Part shown: positions 23,901 to 31,861 of the stretch, one piece after another
Layout of the letters: the number at the start of each line of letters is the position of its first letter
Position numbering within the stretch: position 1 is the first letter of the stretch
From: an uncultured Paraprevotella sp.
GTDB taxonomy: Bacteria > Bacteroidota > Bacteroidia > Bacteroidales > Bacteroidaceae
NCBI GenBank assembly: GCA_944321565.1
Contig: CALULT010000031.1
Span: 1 to 37,383 of the forward strand
Direction: 5' to 3'
Length of the DNA stretch: 37,383 nucleotides
The notes under the pieces: generated by a model
Databases searched by the model: none
What the model was told of the DNA's origin: nothing
What the model saw: the letters and a program-made list of their open reading frames with translations, nothing else
Made by a program: the position numbers and the translations under genes

Positions 23901-26702
23901 CGGATAAACGAAATGCAAGATAGAATCGGAAAATTGACACACCTTTTCTTCCAATACGCGATTCCCGCCCAACAGCATGTAATAGAGCGACACGCTGTCT
24001 TCCGTGCTTCCAATCATCAAATGCGCAGGCCTGCCCAGCGAAACGGTGTCACTCACGCAACGGAACATCATTTTCATCGGATCTGCCAAACGGGTATCCG
24101 CCAGTCCGACTAATGTGAAGCCAGCAGCACACTTTACCGTGTCCTCCCGGGAGACGGCCAAAAGATCCATTTCATAACGCCCGGAAGGTAATGTGGAAAG
24201 TTCCGCAATCCGCGTGGCGCGGTTGGCCGGCAGACGAATGCCCGACAAAACTTTCGTCCTAGCCTGCCCTTCCGGCGCATGATAGACATCACAGGTAATC
24301 ACCACCGTGTCTCTCCACACGGCCCCGGAAGCCGTCCGCACCACAGTGGTTATCGGCGGCAGGCTGTCTCTCAACAGCACCGTCTCCCCCGCCTTAATCG
24401 TGAAAGCCATCCCTTCTTTCGCCAAAGGAAAAGAAACGGACGCCTCTTGGGTTTCCCCAGCCGGATTCAACACGGCCACATGTACCAATTGGCGCATGCC
24501 GCGCCATTCCATTTGCCTGTCCAGCTTGCGGACAAGCACCTCCAACGTGAACTTCCCGTCGGCATCGGTATAGACCGTATCCAACGCTTGGACATCCTCG
24601 CCCGGACTGTTGGAATAAAACCAACGCGCCACCGAAGTCTCCGCCGACACGCGCCCGCCACGCAAAGGAGTACCATTATAATTCATGGCCTCGCCGGTCA
24701 GATAAAGGGTGTCGCCCACATGGCGGCATTCCTCCGCCTCATCCAACCGGACTTCAAACGTGGGACGTTTATATTCCTCCACTGTGAAATCCACCACGCT
24801 CTTCCCGGACTTCACCACATACCTTCCGGACATGCCGGTGGAAGGCAAAGTAAACGAAGCAGAGAAAGTGCCCATTTCGTCACTCTCCACCGTCTGTTCG
24901 GCCACCGTCTTTCCATTCGGGTCACGAAGTTCCAGCGCGACTTTCCGACCTTCCACCGCCATTTCATCCCAATGCATCTCATCCGTACACAAACCGCCCA
25001 CATATACCGTCTGTCCCGGCCGATAGATTGCCCGGTCAGTATATAGACGCTCTTTCTTTTCCGTTTTCTTTTCCGCAGGGGAACCACTTCTCCAAACATA
25101 AATAGTGCCACCCAGGTTACAGCGGTCGTCACCTTTATAATATTCTATGTTCAAGACCCGTGGATTTTTGTTTTCCTTCAGGTAATCGCCATAACGCCAC
25201 CGCGCTTTTCCTTCTGCGTCAGTCTGGGCCGAATGAACCAGCTTCTCCCTTGCATACCACTTCACCGTAGCACCTGTGACAGGACTTCCCGTTTTCCCGT
25301 CCACCACGGGACAAAGAGTGACACTGTCCGGCAAGAAACCATGCATCATGGCCAAACGCGTGGAACAGAATTCAGCCCACAGGAGGTCTTTCGAAGCTTG
25401 TCCGTCCACCTTCCCGATTACGACATAGTACCCGATACCCGGACATTGCAGCTTGAACGTGTCGCAAGCCTGCACATAAGCCGCCCGTTGCATCCAGTCC
25501 AAATGCTCCGTTTTCTGTAACCGTCCATGCTCCTTGACATAAGCCTCCTTGTTCTTCTGATATTTCTTCTCTTCATTCCCGTTGGGCTTGCCGTCCGGCA
25601 ACAAATACCAGCGCAGCTCCAACCCGTTCACGTTACGATGCCGCACCTCCCCGTCAAAAGGCACATCGGGATTCACCACCGACGGGAAGTCCAAAGTCAA
25701 CGAGGGAGCTTCCAACTCCCTCTTTTCATTCAGTAATGCCTTGGCTCGCGGATAAGCCTTGTATTGGGCATAGCCTTCTTCCGCCCAACGCATTTTCAAG
25801 GAGTCCGTCACTATCAACTCGTCCAACATCCCTATGTAAACCTCAGCTGCCTCTGGCAAATCGCCAAAACGGGACAGCATCCGCATGTATGTCTTATACG
25901 CATCCGACTGCAACACTTTTCGTTCCAACGCTTCCGACACTGGAGCATACCCTCCCAACAGTTCCATCTCTGCCATCGCACATTCCTGAACCGAATCAAG
26001 CATCACAAACAATTCCGCCTCACGGTTGCCCCTCGACCGATATACGGACAACATCTTTCCGAAAACAGGTGCGCTTTTCACGCATGTCTCGCGCACCAAA
26101 CCTGAAAAAGAATATGCTGCTCGTCGCCCGATGACATTCAACAAGTCGCCGTCGAAATACGCAGCGTCTTCTCCCCGCTCCACGAAAGGCATGTAGTCGG
26201 CCGCCTTGGCTTCGGCCAACAGCTCGGGATGCGCCATAGACTCCGCATAGTTCTCCTCGGAAACTTTCAAAAACTGCGCGCTTGACCATTCGCGGATGCT
26301 GTCCGGATGGGTGTCCGTCCGTTCTCCATAATTACGGTTCCTGTCATCATTGCTACGATACAATCCACCCAGCACGGAAGCCAGCACCGCCCGTTCCACC
26401 TCGTCCGTCGTCTGCCGCTTAAGCCGCTCCAATTTCAAAATGTCGGTATAAAAGCTGTCCGGCACGATTTGTTGCCTGAGCTTGCAGCCGTAGAGCAAGG
26501 CCGCCATCCGCTGTCCTTTCTTTCCGTCCTTTCCCGCCTTTTCCGCAATCCGCTCCACCACTTCGTAGGCCGACTTCGGCAAGTCCTTCCGTTCATATTG
26601 TTTCACTTGTTTCCACAGTTCCTCATAGCTTGCCGCCCGGCTGGTCAACGCCGCGCCGCAAAGAAACAAAACACAGATTCCCCACAAGATTCGCTTTCTC
26701 AT
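20967..26702 (-). CDS. Alpha-2-macroglobulin-family protein (tandem copy 2)
   Basis: Exported protein of 1911 residues, paralogous to the downstream gene at 15404. Signal peptide about residues 1-23 (ending TSRAAS). The order is the same: helical N-terminal region, macroglobulin domains with TDRAIYRPGQTVYVGG (about 552), a bait-like region (about 1080-1155) that here is Ala/Gly/Glu-rich and quite unlike copy 1, the A2M domain beginning RETAFFYPRLM (about 1157), then the helical toroid. No CxEQ thioester is present (LPSALTPRTDDV). Different bait regions on related scaffolds would allow recognition of different proteases; this is inference. First gene of the pair; no convincing promoter found upstream, and a 20-bp hairpin separates it from glmS. 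Confidence 0.93.
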   Translation of the reverse strand: MRKRILWGICVLFLCGAALTSRAASYEELWKQVKQYERKDLPKSAYEVVERIAEKAGKDGKKGQRMAALLYGCKLRQQIVPDSFYTDILKLERLKRQTTDEVERAVLASVLGGLYRSNDDRNRNYGERTDTHPDSIREWSSAQFLKVSEENYAESMAHPELLAEAKAADYMPFVERGEDAAYFDGDLLNVIGRRAAYSFSGLVRETCVKSAPVFGKMLSVYRSRGNREAELFVMLDSVQECAMAEMELLGGYAPVSEALERKVLQSDAYKTYMRMLSRFGDLPEAAEVYIGMLDELIVTDSLKMRWAEEGYAQYKAYPRAKALLNEKRELEAPSLTLDFPSVVNPDVPFDGEVRHRNVNGLELRWYLLPDGKPNGNEEKKYQKNKEAYVKEHGRLQKTEHLDWMQRAAYVQACDTFKLQCPGIGYYVVIGKVDGQASKDLLWAEFCSTRLAMMHGFLPDSVTLCPVVDGKTGSPVTGATVKWYAREKLVHSAQTDAEGKARWRYGDYLKENKNPRVLNIEYYKGDDRCNLGGTIYVWRSGSPAEKKTEKKERLYTDRAIYRPGQTVYVGGLCTDEMHWDEMAVEGRKVALELRDPNGKTVAEQTVESDEMGTFSASFTLPSTGMSGRYVVKSGKSVVDFTVEEYKRPTFEVRLDEAEECRHVGDTLYLTGEAMNYNGTPLRGGRVSAETSVARWFYSNSPGEDVQALDTVYTDADGKFTLEVLVRKLDRQMEWRGMRQLVHVAVLNPAGETQEASVSFPLAKEGMAFTIKAGETVLLRDSLPPITTVVRTASGAVWRDTVVITCDVYHAPEGQARTKVLSGIRLPANRATRIAELSTLPSGRYEMDLLAVSREDTVKCAAGFTLVGLADTRLADPMKMMFRCVSDTVSLGRPAHLMIGSTEDSVSLYYMLLGGNRVLEEKVCQFSDSILHFVYPDVPEGVDGMQALFYFYKDGKFHHAERHIVRRQPDRSLQMSWISFRDHLQPGAEETWQLRVALPDGRPAPAQLMSVLYDASLDGIKPHVWSLQRYFPYSLPSVNMENTTAWWSGGYSMRYFLSPRYFSVRQLSFDEFDFSMLDWQIRRLVNGEMLLGKQTASVTMTIADHAAPMAKSNMALRSPVAADAYAGRATGTGVLEEEAVSEGRGGIAGNTSRVAVRGDLRETAFFYPRLMADSAGVVTLHFTLPEGLTTWKFMALAHTKDMYAGVFSDEVVAQKDVMAQLNLPRFVRKGDRATLSATLFNLTETPLSGTVTMEVFDPATEEVLWQESRKMTVGADADTVASFVYEPDGAVSLPACRVLFAAGSYTDGEQRYLPILEDKEWLTQTRPFVVSHKGDTVIRLEGLFQGNHRDADHRRLTVEYTANPLWYAVQALPSALTPRTDDVQSLAAAYYAATLSAKLAGQYPQMKTAVEAWRREGGEAKKSPLATQEDLTGIVLEETPWVADAEAGTRRMEALQQLFDVNRQADLRRQFAGSLGKLQCADGSFSWFGGMKGSPYMTRGVARQLLRSGAGRHTDEVLAEAVNVRKMMEYLVSEAHKDIEKDKEHRAKYKTSLYDASYWLETLYLMNLCDAAWLNADRKDTDYMLSRLTEGMHGLAMADKAEAAVVLHRMGRGDEAAQLVRSIREHLVDGAEGLHIEYPSNGFVGFGRKMAVHTMLMEALALAGGSGKAETDGLCRWLLAQKRLQDWGTSTASMDAVYALLQGQKEDLTLRADDEVRLESPKGEAWAVLRTSHDGLSGLGTVSATVEGRELDSGAGILRVTKSEETPSAWGAAYAQFRLPLSEVESAASGLRVRVETDNQSPRVGDCLTLRYVLTSDRDYEYVRLKAGRAACLEPVEALSGYAYRNGLGYYREVKDASTEYFFERLPKGTYVLEMECYVERPGRYTVGAAKLNGVYAPEFSAYGAGMTLDVRP
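20971..21908 (-). repeat. Near-identical 938-bp tract shared by the two A2M genes (copy 2)
   Basis: Partner of 15408-16345. In this copy the GC-rich composition continues smoothly past the tract boundary into the upstream part of the gene (to about 23.3 kb), whereas in copy 1 it drops. This suggests copy 2 was the donor. Confidence 0.88.
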
Positions 26703-26803
26703 AAATCAATCACATTAAGGTAATATACACGATAGTGCAAATAAAGCCATTCTTATCGTAACCTGAAACTTTTTCACGTTATAAAATCCTAACCTACAAG
26801 ACA

Positions 26804-26852
26804 GGAACAGCCCTGCTTCGCAGAAAGGTAAGCTGCGAAGCAGGGCTGTTCC
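26804..26852 (-). other. Perfect 20-bp inverted repeat between glmS and the A2M operon
   Basis: Arms GGAACAGCCCTGCTTCGCAG (26804-26823) and its exact reverse complement (26833-26852) enclose a 9-nt loop. No T-run follows on either strand, so it is not a textbook intrinsic terminator, though it lies 111 bp after the glmS stop, where one is expected. The remainder of 26703-26963 holds nothing else I can identify. Confidence 0.7.
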
Positions 26853-26963
26853 ATCAAAACGCACCCCGATAAATTGCGAACTTTAGTCCTCAAATATTCC
26901 TCATTTTTCCCACCATGACGCTTTACACCAAAAGATAAATCCCAATGGCCATATACTTTAACC

Positions 26964-28838
26964 TCATTCTACCGTCACGCTTTTGGCCAAATTCCTCGGC
27001 ATATCCACATTCAACCCCTTCTTCACGGCCACATGATAGGCCAGCATCTGCATGGGCAACACGCTCAACAAGGGAACCAAGCAGTTCTGCGTGGCAGGCA
27101 CCTCTATCACGTCCTCCGCGATGGCCTTTACTTCCTCGTCCCCTTCGGTGACAATGGCCAAGATACGCCCCTTGCGGCTCTTCACCTCCTGCATGTTAGA
27201 GATAATCTTGTGGTAAAGGTGATGGTGCGTGGCGATGCATACGATTGGCATCTCCTCGTCCACCAAAGCTATCGGCCCGTGTTTCATCTCCGCCGCCGGA
27301 TAACCTTCCGCATGGATGTAGCTGATTTCTTTCAACTTCAGCGCGCCCTCTAAGGCCACAGGGTAATTATACCCCCGGCCTAAGTAAAGGAAATTCTTCG
27401 CATAAGTAAACTTGTTCGACATCCTTTCGATAGTCTCGTTCTGGCCCAACACCTTTTCCATCTTTTGAGGTATGCGGACAAGCTCCTCACACGTTCGCTG
27501 GAATTCCTCTTCACCCATGCTGCCGATTGCATTGGCGATGGCCAGCGACAGCATGGTCAACACGGTCACCTGCCCAGTGAACGCCTTGGTGCTGGCCACC
27601 CCGATTTCCGGTCCCACATGGATATAGATGCCCGTGTCACTTTCCCTCGCGATGCTGCTGCCCACACTGTTCACGATGCCAAATATCAACGCACCCTGCT
27701 CCTTGGCCAACTGAATGGCAGCCAAGGTGTCTGCCGTCTCCCCGCTTTGGCTTATGGCAATCACCACGTCGTCCTTGTCGATGACGGGCTTACGGTAACG
27801 GAACTCACTGGCATATTCCACATCCACACTGATGCGGCACATCTCCTCAATGAGCTGCTTGCCTATGAGGCCGGCATGCCACGAAGTTCCGCATGCCACG
27901 ATGATGACATGGCGGGCACGGATAAGCTTCGCCTTGAAGTTCGTCAGCGCGGAAAGCTTGATTTCATACAACCCGTTCTCGTGCTGGATAATCCTGCCGC
28001 GCATGGAATTCTTGATGCAATGCGGCTGTTCGAAGATTTCCTTCAACATGAAATGCGGATACCCTCCTTTGCTCAAGGCTGAAATGTCAAAATCCACATC
28101 CTTGATGTTCAGGTCGGCCGAGGTTTCATCCAGGTTCATGATTTCCACATCTTCCCCCATGCGGATATCCGCAATCTGCTCGTCTTCGAGATAAACCACC
28201 TTATGCGTATATTCGACCAATGGCGAGGCATCGCTGCCGATGAAGAACTCGCTGTTCTCCTCACCTATGCCGATGACCAAGGGCGAAGCCTTGCGGGCGG
28301 CCACTAGATGGCCGGGGTCATTCCGCTCCATCACCACGATGGCGTATGCCCCTATCACCTTGTTGAGTGCCTGGCTGACCGCCTTGGCCAAGTTCTTCCC
28401 GTTTTTCTGATAGAAGTAATCAATCAGCTGGACCAGCACCTCCGTGTCGGTCTCGCTTTTGAACTCATACCCATGCCCCGAAAGCTGCTCTTTCAGCAAC
28501 TGGTAATTCTCAATGATTCCATTATGCACCAACGCCAGGTCGCCCGACATGGACAGATGGGGATGGGCATTGACCTCGGAAGGTTCTCCGTGCGTCGCCC
28601 AACGCGTATGGCCGATACCCGTTGTCAGCATTTGGCCGGATTTCCCCAATGCCGCATTCACCTTCTCCTCCAAGTTGGCAACCTTCCCTTTTGCCTTGAA
28701 CACGCTGATGGAAGACAGGCCTTCTCCCGTAAGAGCCACCCCGGCACTGTCATACCCGCGGTATTCCAACTGGTGCAGCCCCTTGAGCAATATCGGCGCG
28801 GCTTCCTTGTGGCCAACATAACCTACTATTCCACACAT
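26964..28838 (-). CDS. glmS: Glutamine-fructose-6-phosphate aminotransferase GlmS
   Basis: Cytosolic enzyme making glucosamine-6-phosphate from fructose-6-phosphate and glutamine, the entry step to UDP-GlcNAc, peptidoglycan, LPS and capsule sugars; 624 residues. The N-terminal class II glutaminase begins MCGIVGYVGHKEAAP with nucleophile Cys2 and contains GHTRWATHGEPS and HNGIIENY. Two SIS sugar-isomerase domains follow (about 300-430 and 470-610) with SQSGETADTLAAI and the typical end DMPRNLAKSVTVE. It is slightly longer than the usual 609-615. No glmS ribozyme-like leader was seen; the upstream 264 bp instead hold the inverted-repeat element at 28873-29051. It lies next to glycosyltransferase genes, fitting its substrate role. 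Confidence 0.98.
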   Translation of the reverse strand: MCGIVGYVGHKEAAPILLKGLHQLEYRGYDSAGVALTGEGLSSISVFKAKGKVANLEEKVNAALGKSGQMLTTGIGHTRWATHGEPSEVNAHPHLSMSGDLALVHNGIIENYQLLKEQLSGHGYEFKSETDTEVLVQLIDYFYQKNGKNLAKAVSQALNKVIGAYAIVVMERNDPGHLVAARKASPLVIGIGEENSEFFIGSDASPLVEYTHKVVYLEDEQIADIRMGEDVEIMNLDETSADLNIKDVDFDISALSKGGYPHFMLKEIFEQPHCIKNSMRGRIIQHENGLYEIKLSALTNFKAKLIRARHVIIVACGTSWHAGLIGKQLIEEMCRISVDVEYASEFRYRKPVIDKDDVVIAISQSGETADTLAAIQLAKEQGALIFGIVNSVGSSIARESDTGIYIHVGPEIGVASTKAFTGQVTVLTMLSLAIANAIGSMGEEEFQRTCEELVRIPQKMEKVLGQNETIERMSNKFTYAKNFLYLGRGYNYPVALEGALKLKEISYIHAEGYPAAEMKHGPIALVDEEMPIVCIATHHHLYHKIISNMQEVKSRKGRILAIVTEGDEEVKAIAEDVIEVPATQNCLVPLLSVLPMQMLAYHVAVKKGLNVDMPRNLAKSVTVE

Positions 28839-28872
28839 GATTCTATATTTTTATGATTCTAAACGCATGTAA

Positions 28873-29051
28873 AGGTGGAGCCTAAAAACCAAGCCGCCAC
28901 GCCCCCTCAAGCAACGAGCCTTTGCCAATAAAAGCATAGCATAGACTATGCGACAAACCAACCTTGACGAAAGGCAGTCGGAAAAGGGGGAAAACGGCCA
29001 AGATAGAAACAAACCAAGAGATTCTAAAATGCAATTTTTAGAGCCCCACCT
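28873..29051. repeat. MITE-like 179-bp sequence with terminal inverted repeats
   Basis: The ends AGGTGGAGCCTAAAAA (28873-28888) and TTTTTAGAGCCCCACCT (29035-29051) are inverted repeats matching at about 15 of 17 positions. Inside are a short palindrome GCATAG-A-CTATGC and several CCAAG/CTTGG motifs. There is no open reading frame and no clear target duplication. It fills most of the 29103-28838 gap between a glycosyltransferase and glmS, so it may supply or interrupt the glmS promoter. Confidence 0.45.
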
Positions 29052-29102
29052 ATATTTCAGTTTTGAATATCCCCTTTTTCCTCCATACAGATTGGGGATT
29101 TT

Positions 29103-29894
29103 TCATTTCAGCCTATGACCCAATGTGCTATCAAACTTTGTCAAAGCTATTTCGCACAACTTATACGGATAACGCAGCCCGAGCATCAAGGGATTGGAAT
29201 ACACTTGGTTCTGCCTCAGTGCCCTCAAGTGGTCGCGCATGATTTGCTTGTGGCTGCGCAGGACCGACGATGAAGCCCCGCCTGTGCGCATCGTCACAAA
29301 ATCCTTGGCAATATAATGCGTACGGATGCGATGGACGAATATCAGCCTGAGCAGGTTTTCAAAGTCCGCTGCCACCTTATAAGAAAGGTTAAAGGCACCA
29401 TACTGTTCATACACGGAGCGGCGGCAATAGAACGAAGGATGTGCCGGCATGAAGCCAAATCGCATCCAGCGACGGTGAAAAGGCCGGGAAGTATAGTAGC
29501 GCACACATTTGTCCAAATGCTCGTCATGCACATAATGCACATCGCCATACACCGCGTCAATGCCACCGCCAGCCATCACCTTTGCCACCTGCTCCAGCAC
29601 ATCCGGCGAAGTGTAAAAGTCATCACTGTTCAGTATGCCCACCACGTCGCCCGTCGCCATGGCAATCCCTTTGTTCATGGCATCGTAAATACCCTTATCC
29701 GGTTCGCTGACATAACGCATCCGCCCGCAAAACAGGGACTCATAACTCCGCACGACCTCCATCGTGTTGTCCTTCGACATTCCGTCCACAATGATGCACT
29801 CAACATCCTTGTACGTTTGATGCAACACACTTTCAATCGTGTCTCTCACCGTTTTGCCACTATTGAAGGTAGCGGTTATCACTGAAATCTTCAT
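29103..29894 (-). CDS. Family 2 glycosyltransferase
   Basis: GT-A fold glycosyltransferase (263 residues) for cell-surface polysaccharide, acting at the cytoplasmic face of the inner membrane. It starts with the family signature MKISVITATFNSGKTV, followed by ESVLHQTYKDVECIIVDGMS, then EPDKGIYDAMNKGIAMATGD and the metal/nucleotide-binding NSDDFY (89-94). The C-terminal part (about 130-263) has acceptor-side features such as FMPAHPSFYCRR and ADFENLLRL, common in WcaA-like enzymes adding sugars to undecaprenyl-linked acceptors. No membrane helices. It is isolated from the main cluster by the DUF4143 and HNH/AAA genes. Donor and acceptor cannot be assigned. Confidence 0.92.
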   Translation of the reverse strand: MKISVITATFNSGKTVRDTIESVLHQTYKDVECIIVDGMSKDNTMEVVRSYESLFCGRMRYVSEPDKGIYDAMNKGIAMATGDVVGILNSDDFYTSPDVLEQVAKVMAGGGIDAVYGDVHYVHDEHLDKCVRYYTSRPFHRRWMRFGFMPAHPSFYCRRSVYEQYGAFNLSYKVAADFENLLRLIFVHRIRTHYIAKDFVTMRTGGASSSVLRSHKQIMRDHLRALRQNQVYSNPLMLGLRYPYKLCEIALTKFDSTLGHRLK

Positions 29895-30106
29895 TTGTTT
29901 TCTTCAAACTTATGTCATATTCCTAATTAAATGTAACGGACTATCTTTTCCTCGCCAGTTCCACATTGCCGATTGATTTCATGCACTTTGGCGACTACCA
30001 ATGTGTACCCCCACCCTTGCAGGAAAGTCCGGATAAACCCGATTTCGCCATCCAAGCATGCCCTTTCAAGAAATAGCGGTAACAGAAGTAAGCGAACGCC
30101 CCAAAC
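29895..30106. other. Divergent intergenic region, left part
   Basis: This is the left part of a 333-bp gap between the divergent GT2 and DUF4143 genes; the right part is the operator array and promoter described at 30107-30204. A single TAAGCG half-site occurs at 30089-30094 and a -7-like TAAGTTTG (minus, 29905-29912) is too close to the GT2 start to be convincing. I see no small gene here. Confidence 0.5.
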
Positions 30107-30190
30107 CGCTTACCCCATTAAGCGATTTTGAAAGAAAACCGCTCACTGCATTAAGCGATTTCTGAATAAAATCGCTTACTATAAAAAGCT
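30107..30190 (+). promoter_or_regulatory. Array of 33-bp-periodic inverted half-sites (operator candidate)
   Basis: Half-sites CGCTTA (30107), CGCTCA (30140) and CGCTTA (30173) are exactly 33 bp apart; each is followed 6 bp later by TAAGCG (30119, 30152) or a degenerate AAAGCT (30185). Each unit is thus CGCTTA-N6-TAAGCG. The third unit ends 6 bp before the -7 element at 30197. Confidence 0.7.
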
Positions 30191-30196
30191 TTTCCG

Positions 30197-30204
30197 TATC
30201 TTTG
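30197..30204 (+). promoter_or_regulatory. -7 element for the DUF4143 ATPase gene
   Basis: Perfect TATCTTTG, 23 bp before the start codon at 30228. The -33 position falls in the third operator-like unit and has no TTTG, so activation or repression through the array is plausible. Confidence 0.6.
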
Positions 30205-30227
30205 TACCACATAAACAGAATACATCG

Positions 30228-31424
30228 ATGGAAACCTTATTCAAAAAACACAGAATGCTCATTTCTCAAGTCAGCTTAGAGATAGTCCGTGAGATAGCCC
30301 ATTCTATTGCATGGGAAAAACCATTGGTAGCCATACGCGGTTCGAGGGGGGTAGGCAAGACCACCTTGATGCGCCAATACATTCGCACCCATTATGGGAC
30401 GACAGCAGGAGAGGCATTATACTGCGTCATGGACAGTATGTATTTTACCAACCATTCGTTGCTCAACCTGGGCGAGAATTTCCATCAGATGGGAGGCAAA
30501 CACCTTTTCTTGGATGAAGTACATAAATACCCTAATTGGAGCAAGGAGATAAAGGAAATCAACGACCTCTACCCCGACTTGAAGATCACATTCACCGGGT
30601 CTTCGTTGCTCCAGATACTCAACGCCGATGCCGACCTCTCGCGCAGAGTCCTTTCCTATACTATGGAGGGACTGTCGTTTCGTGAGTATATGCATTTCTA
30701 CCATCATATCGAGATTCCCGTTTATCCCTTGAAGGAAATCCTTGCCAATGCTGATCAGATTTGCGATAAGGTAAATGCCGTATGCCGCCCCCTAAAGATG
30801 TTTGAAGAATACATCCGCGTAGGCTACTATCCTTTTTACGATGGCGATGAGACTGAGTATTACAGCCGGATAGAGAATGTCGTCTCCTTCATCATTGACC
30901 AGGAAATGGTCCAATTTTGCGGGATAGATCCTGCCTACACCCGCAAGCTGAAAGCCATGCTGCTTTATCTGGCGGCAAACATCCCCTACGAAGTGAACAT
31001 TGCGAAACTGGCGTCCTATCTTGAACTGAGCAAAAACACCGTGTTGAGCTATCTGTCCTATATGCAGAAAGCTGAACTTCTCCATTTGCTCTACTCCGAC
31101 AACAAGTCAGTCTCCAAGATGCAGAAGCCGGACAAGATTTATCTTCATAACACCAATATGTTGTGTGCCTTGTCGGCGGACATCCAAGTAGGAACGGTCA
31201 GGGAATGCTTCGCAGTCAGCCAACTTACGGTAAAGCACACGGTGGAATACGGTAAGACTCAAGGCGACTTCAAGGTAGATGGCCGGTGGACATTCGAAGT
31301 AGGAGGACAAGACAAGTCTTTCGCCCAAATAGCCGACCTCCCCGGCTCATTCATTCTTGCCGATTCTATGGAGTTCCCTGTAGGGAAGAAACTCCCGCTT
31401 TGGATGGTCGGACTTATCTATTGA
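30228..31424 (+). CDS. AAA-type ATPase with DUF4143 (AAA_14 family)
   Basis: A 398-residue P-loop ATPase of the AAA_14/DUF4143 type that is frequent in Bacteroidetes and archaea. The N-terminal ATPase (about 20-180) has Walker A GSRGVGKTT, Walker B HLFLDEVHKY and a sensor-type KITFTGSS followed by LSRRVLSYTMEGLSFREYM. The middle (about 230-300) contains a winged-helix-like segment (VNIAKLASYLELSKNTVLSYLSYMQKAELL), and the C-terminal DUF4143 part (about 300-398) resembles a PD-(D/E)xK-like fold (GDFKVDGRWTFEVGG) without certain catalytic residues. The biological role of the family is unknown. It is a single gene on the opposite strand to its surroundings behind an elaborate operator array. It does not look damaged. 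Confidence 0.9.
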   Translation: METLFKKHRMLISQVSLEIVREIAHSIAWEKPLVAIRGSRGVGKTTLMRQYIRTHYGTTAGEALYCVMDSMYFTNHSLLNLGENFHQMGGKHLFLDEVHKYPNWSKEIKEINDLYPDLKITFTGSSLLQILNADADLSRRVLSYTMEGLSFREYMHFYHHIEIPVYPLKEILANADQICDKVNAVCRPLKMFEEYIRVGYYPFYDGDETEYYSRIENVVSFIIDQEMVQFCGIDPAYTRKLKAMLLYLAANIPYEVNIAKLASYLELSKNTVLSYLSYMQKAELLHLLYSDNKSVSKMQKPDKIYLHNTNMLCALSADIQVGTVRECFAVSQLTVKHTVEYGKTQGDFKVDGRWTFEVGGQDKSFAQIADLPGSFILADSMEFPVGKKLPLWMVGLIY

Positions 31425-31573
31425 TCATGTACACTCATACAATTACCCTTGTCGCGCAACGGCGTCTCATGACCTCATCAAAACGGGCATACCTCCACAA
31501 CAGTTATATGCGAAGACAAAGCACCGGTTTTATTTTGAAACGGGCAAGCGAATGGCGACAAAAATCGGGATAT

Positions 31574-31858
31574 TCAAGCAGGGAAAACAATCAGATTGCG
31601 CTCTTCGATGGCATAATCACGCCGCTGTTCTACAACCACCTCATAATGATTATCAAATGCCAAGCGAAAAGTTTTAAATGGAATGCTCGCCAATGCCGTT
31701 ATATTCCCGGCATATAATGCGTTCAACATATTCAGTATGGTCGTTTTGCCATAACCGTTGGGATCAATAATGAAGCGGAAACTCGCTTCATTCGGTTTCA
31801 AGTCCAAAGTATAGGTATATACCTCAAAGAGAGATTCCATATAAATGGAACTCAGCAT
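31574..31858 (-). pseudogene. Truncated AAA ATPase (N-terminal remnant)
   Basis: A 94-residue frame holding only the start of an AAA/SMC-like ATPase: strands preceding the P-loop, Walker A DPNGYGKTTILNMLNALYAG, then IPFKTFRLAFDNHYEVVVEQ, where the frame ends at a stop. Family members run to several hundred residues and need Walker B and signature motifs, which are absent; the 149 bp beyond contain no recognisable continuation on this strand. The first P-loop residue is Asp rather than the usual Gly. It begins 3 bp after the stop of the HNH gene, so the two were probably one operon. Probably non-functional; a small stand-alone product cannot be excluded. Confidence 0.75.
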
Positions 31859-31861
31859 AAG

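Noticed and set aside
28839-29102. glmS ribozyme or riboswitch upstream of glmS
   Set aside because: No ribozyme core is recognisable, and the region is better described by its terminal inverted repeats.
30107-30190. CRISPR-like array
   Set aside because: The 33-bp units are near-identical along their length with no unique spacers, and there are no cas genes; it reads as an operator array.
31384-31674. Plus-strand stop-free frame with protein-like text (IKTGIPPQQLYAKTKHRFYF)
   Set aside because: It has no start codon upstream, overlaps the end of the DUF4143 gene and the ATPase remnant, and I cannot match it to a family; it could be a gene fragment, but the evidence is too thin.
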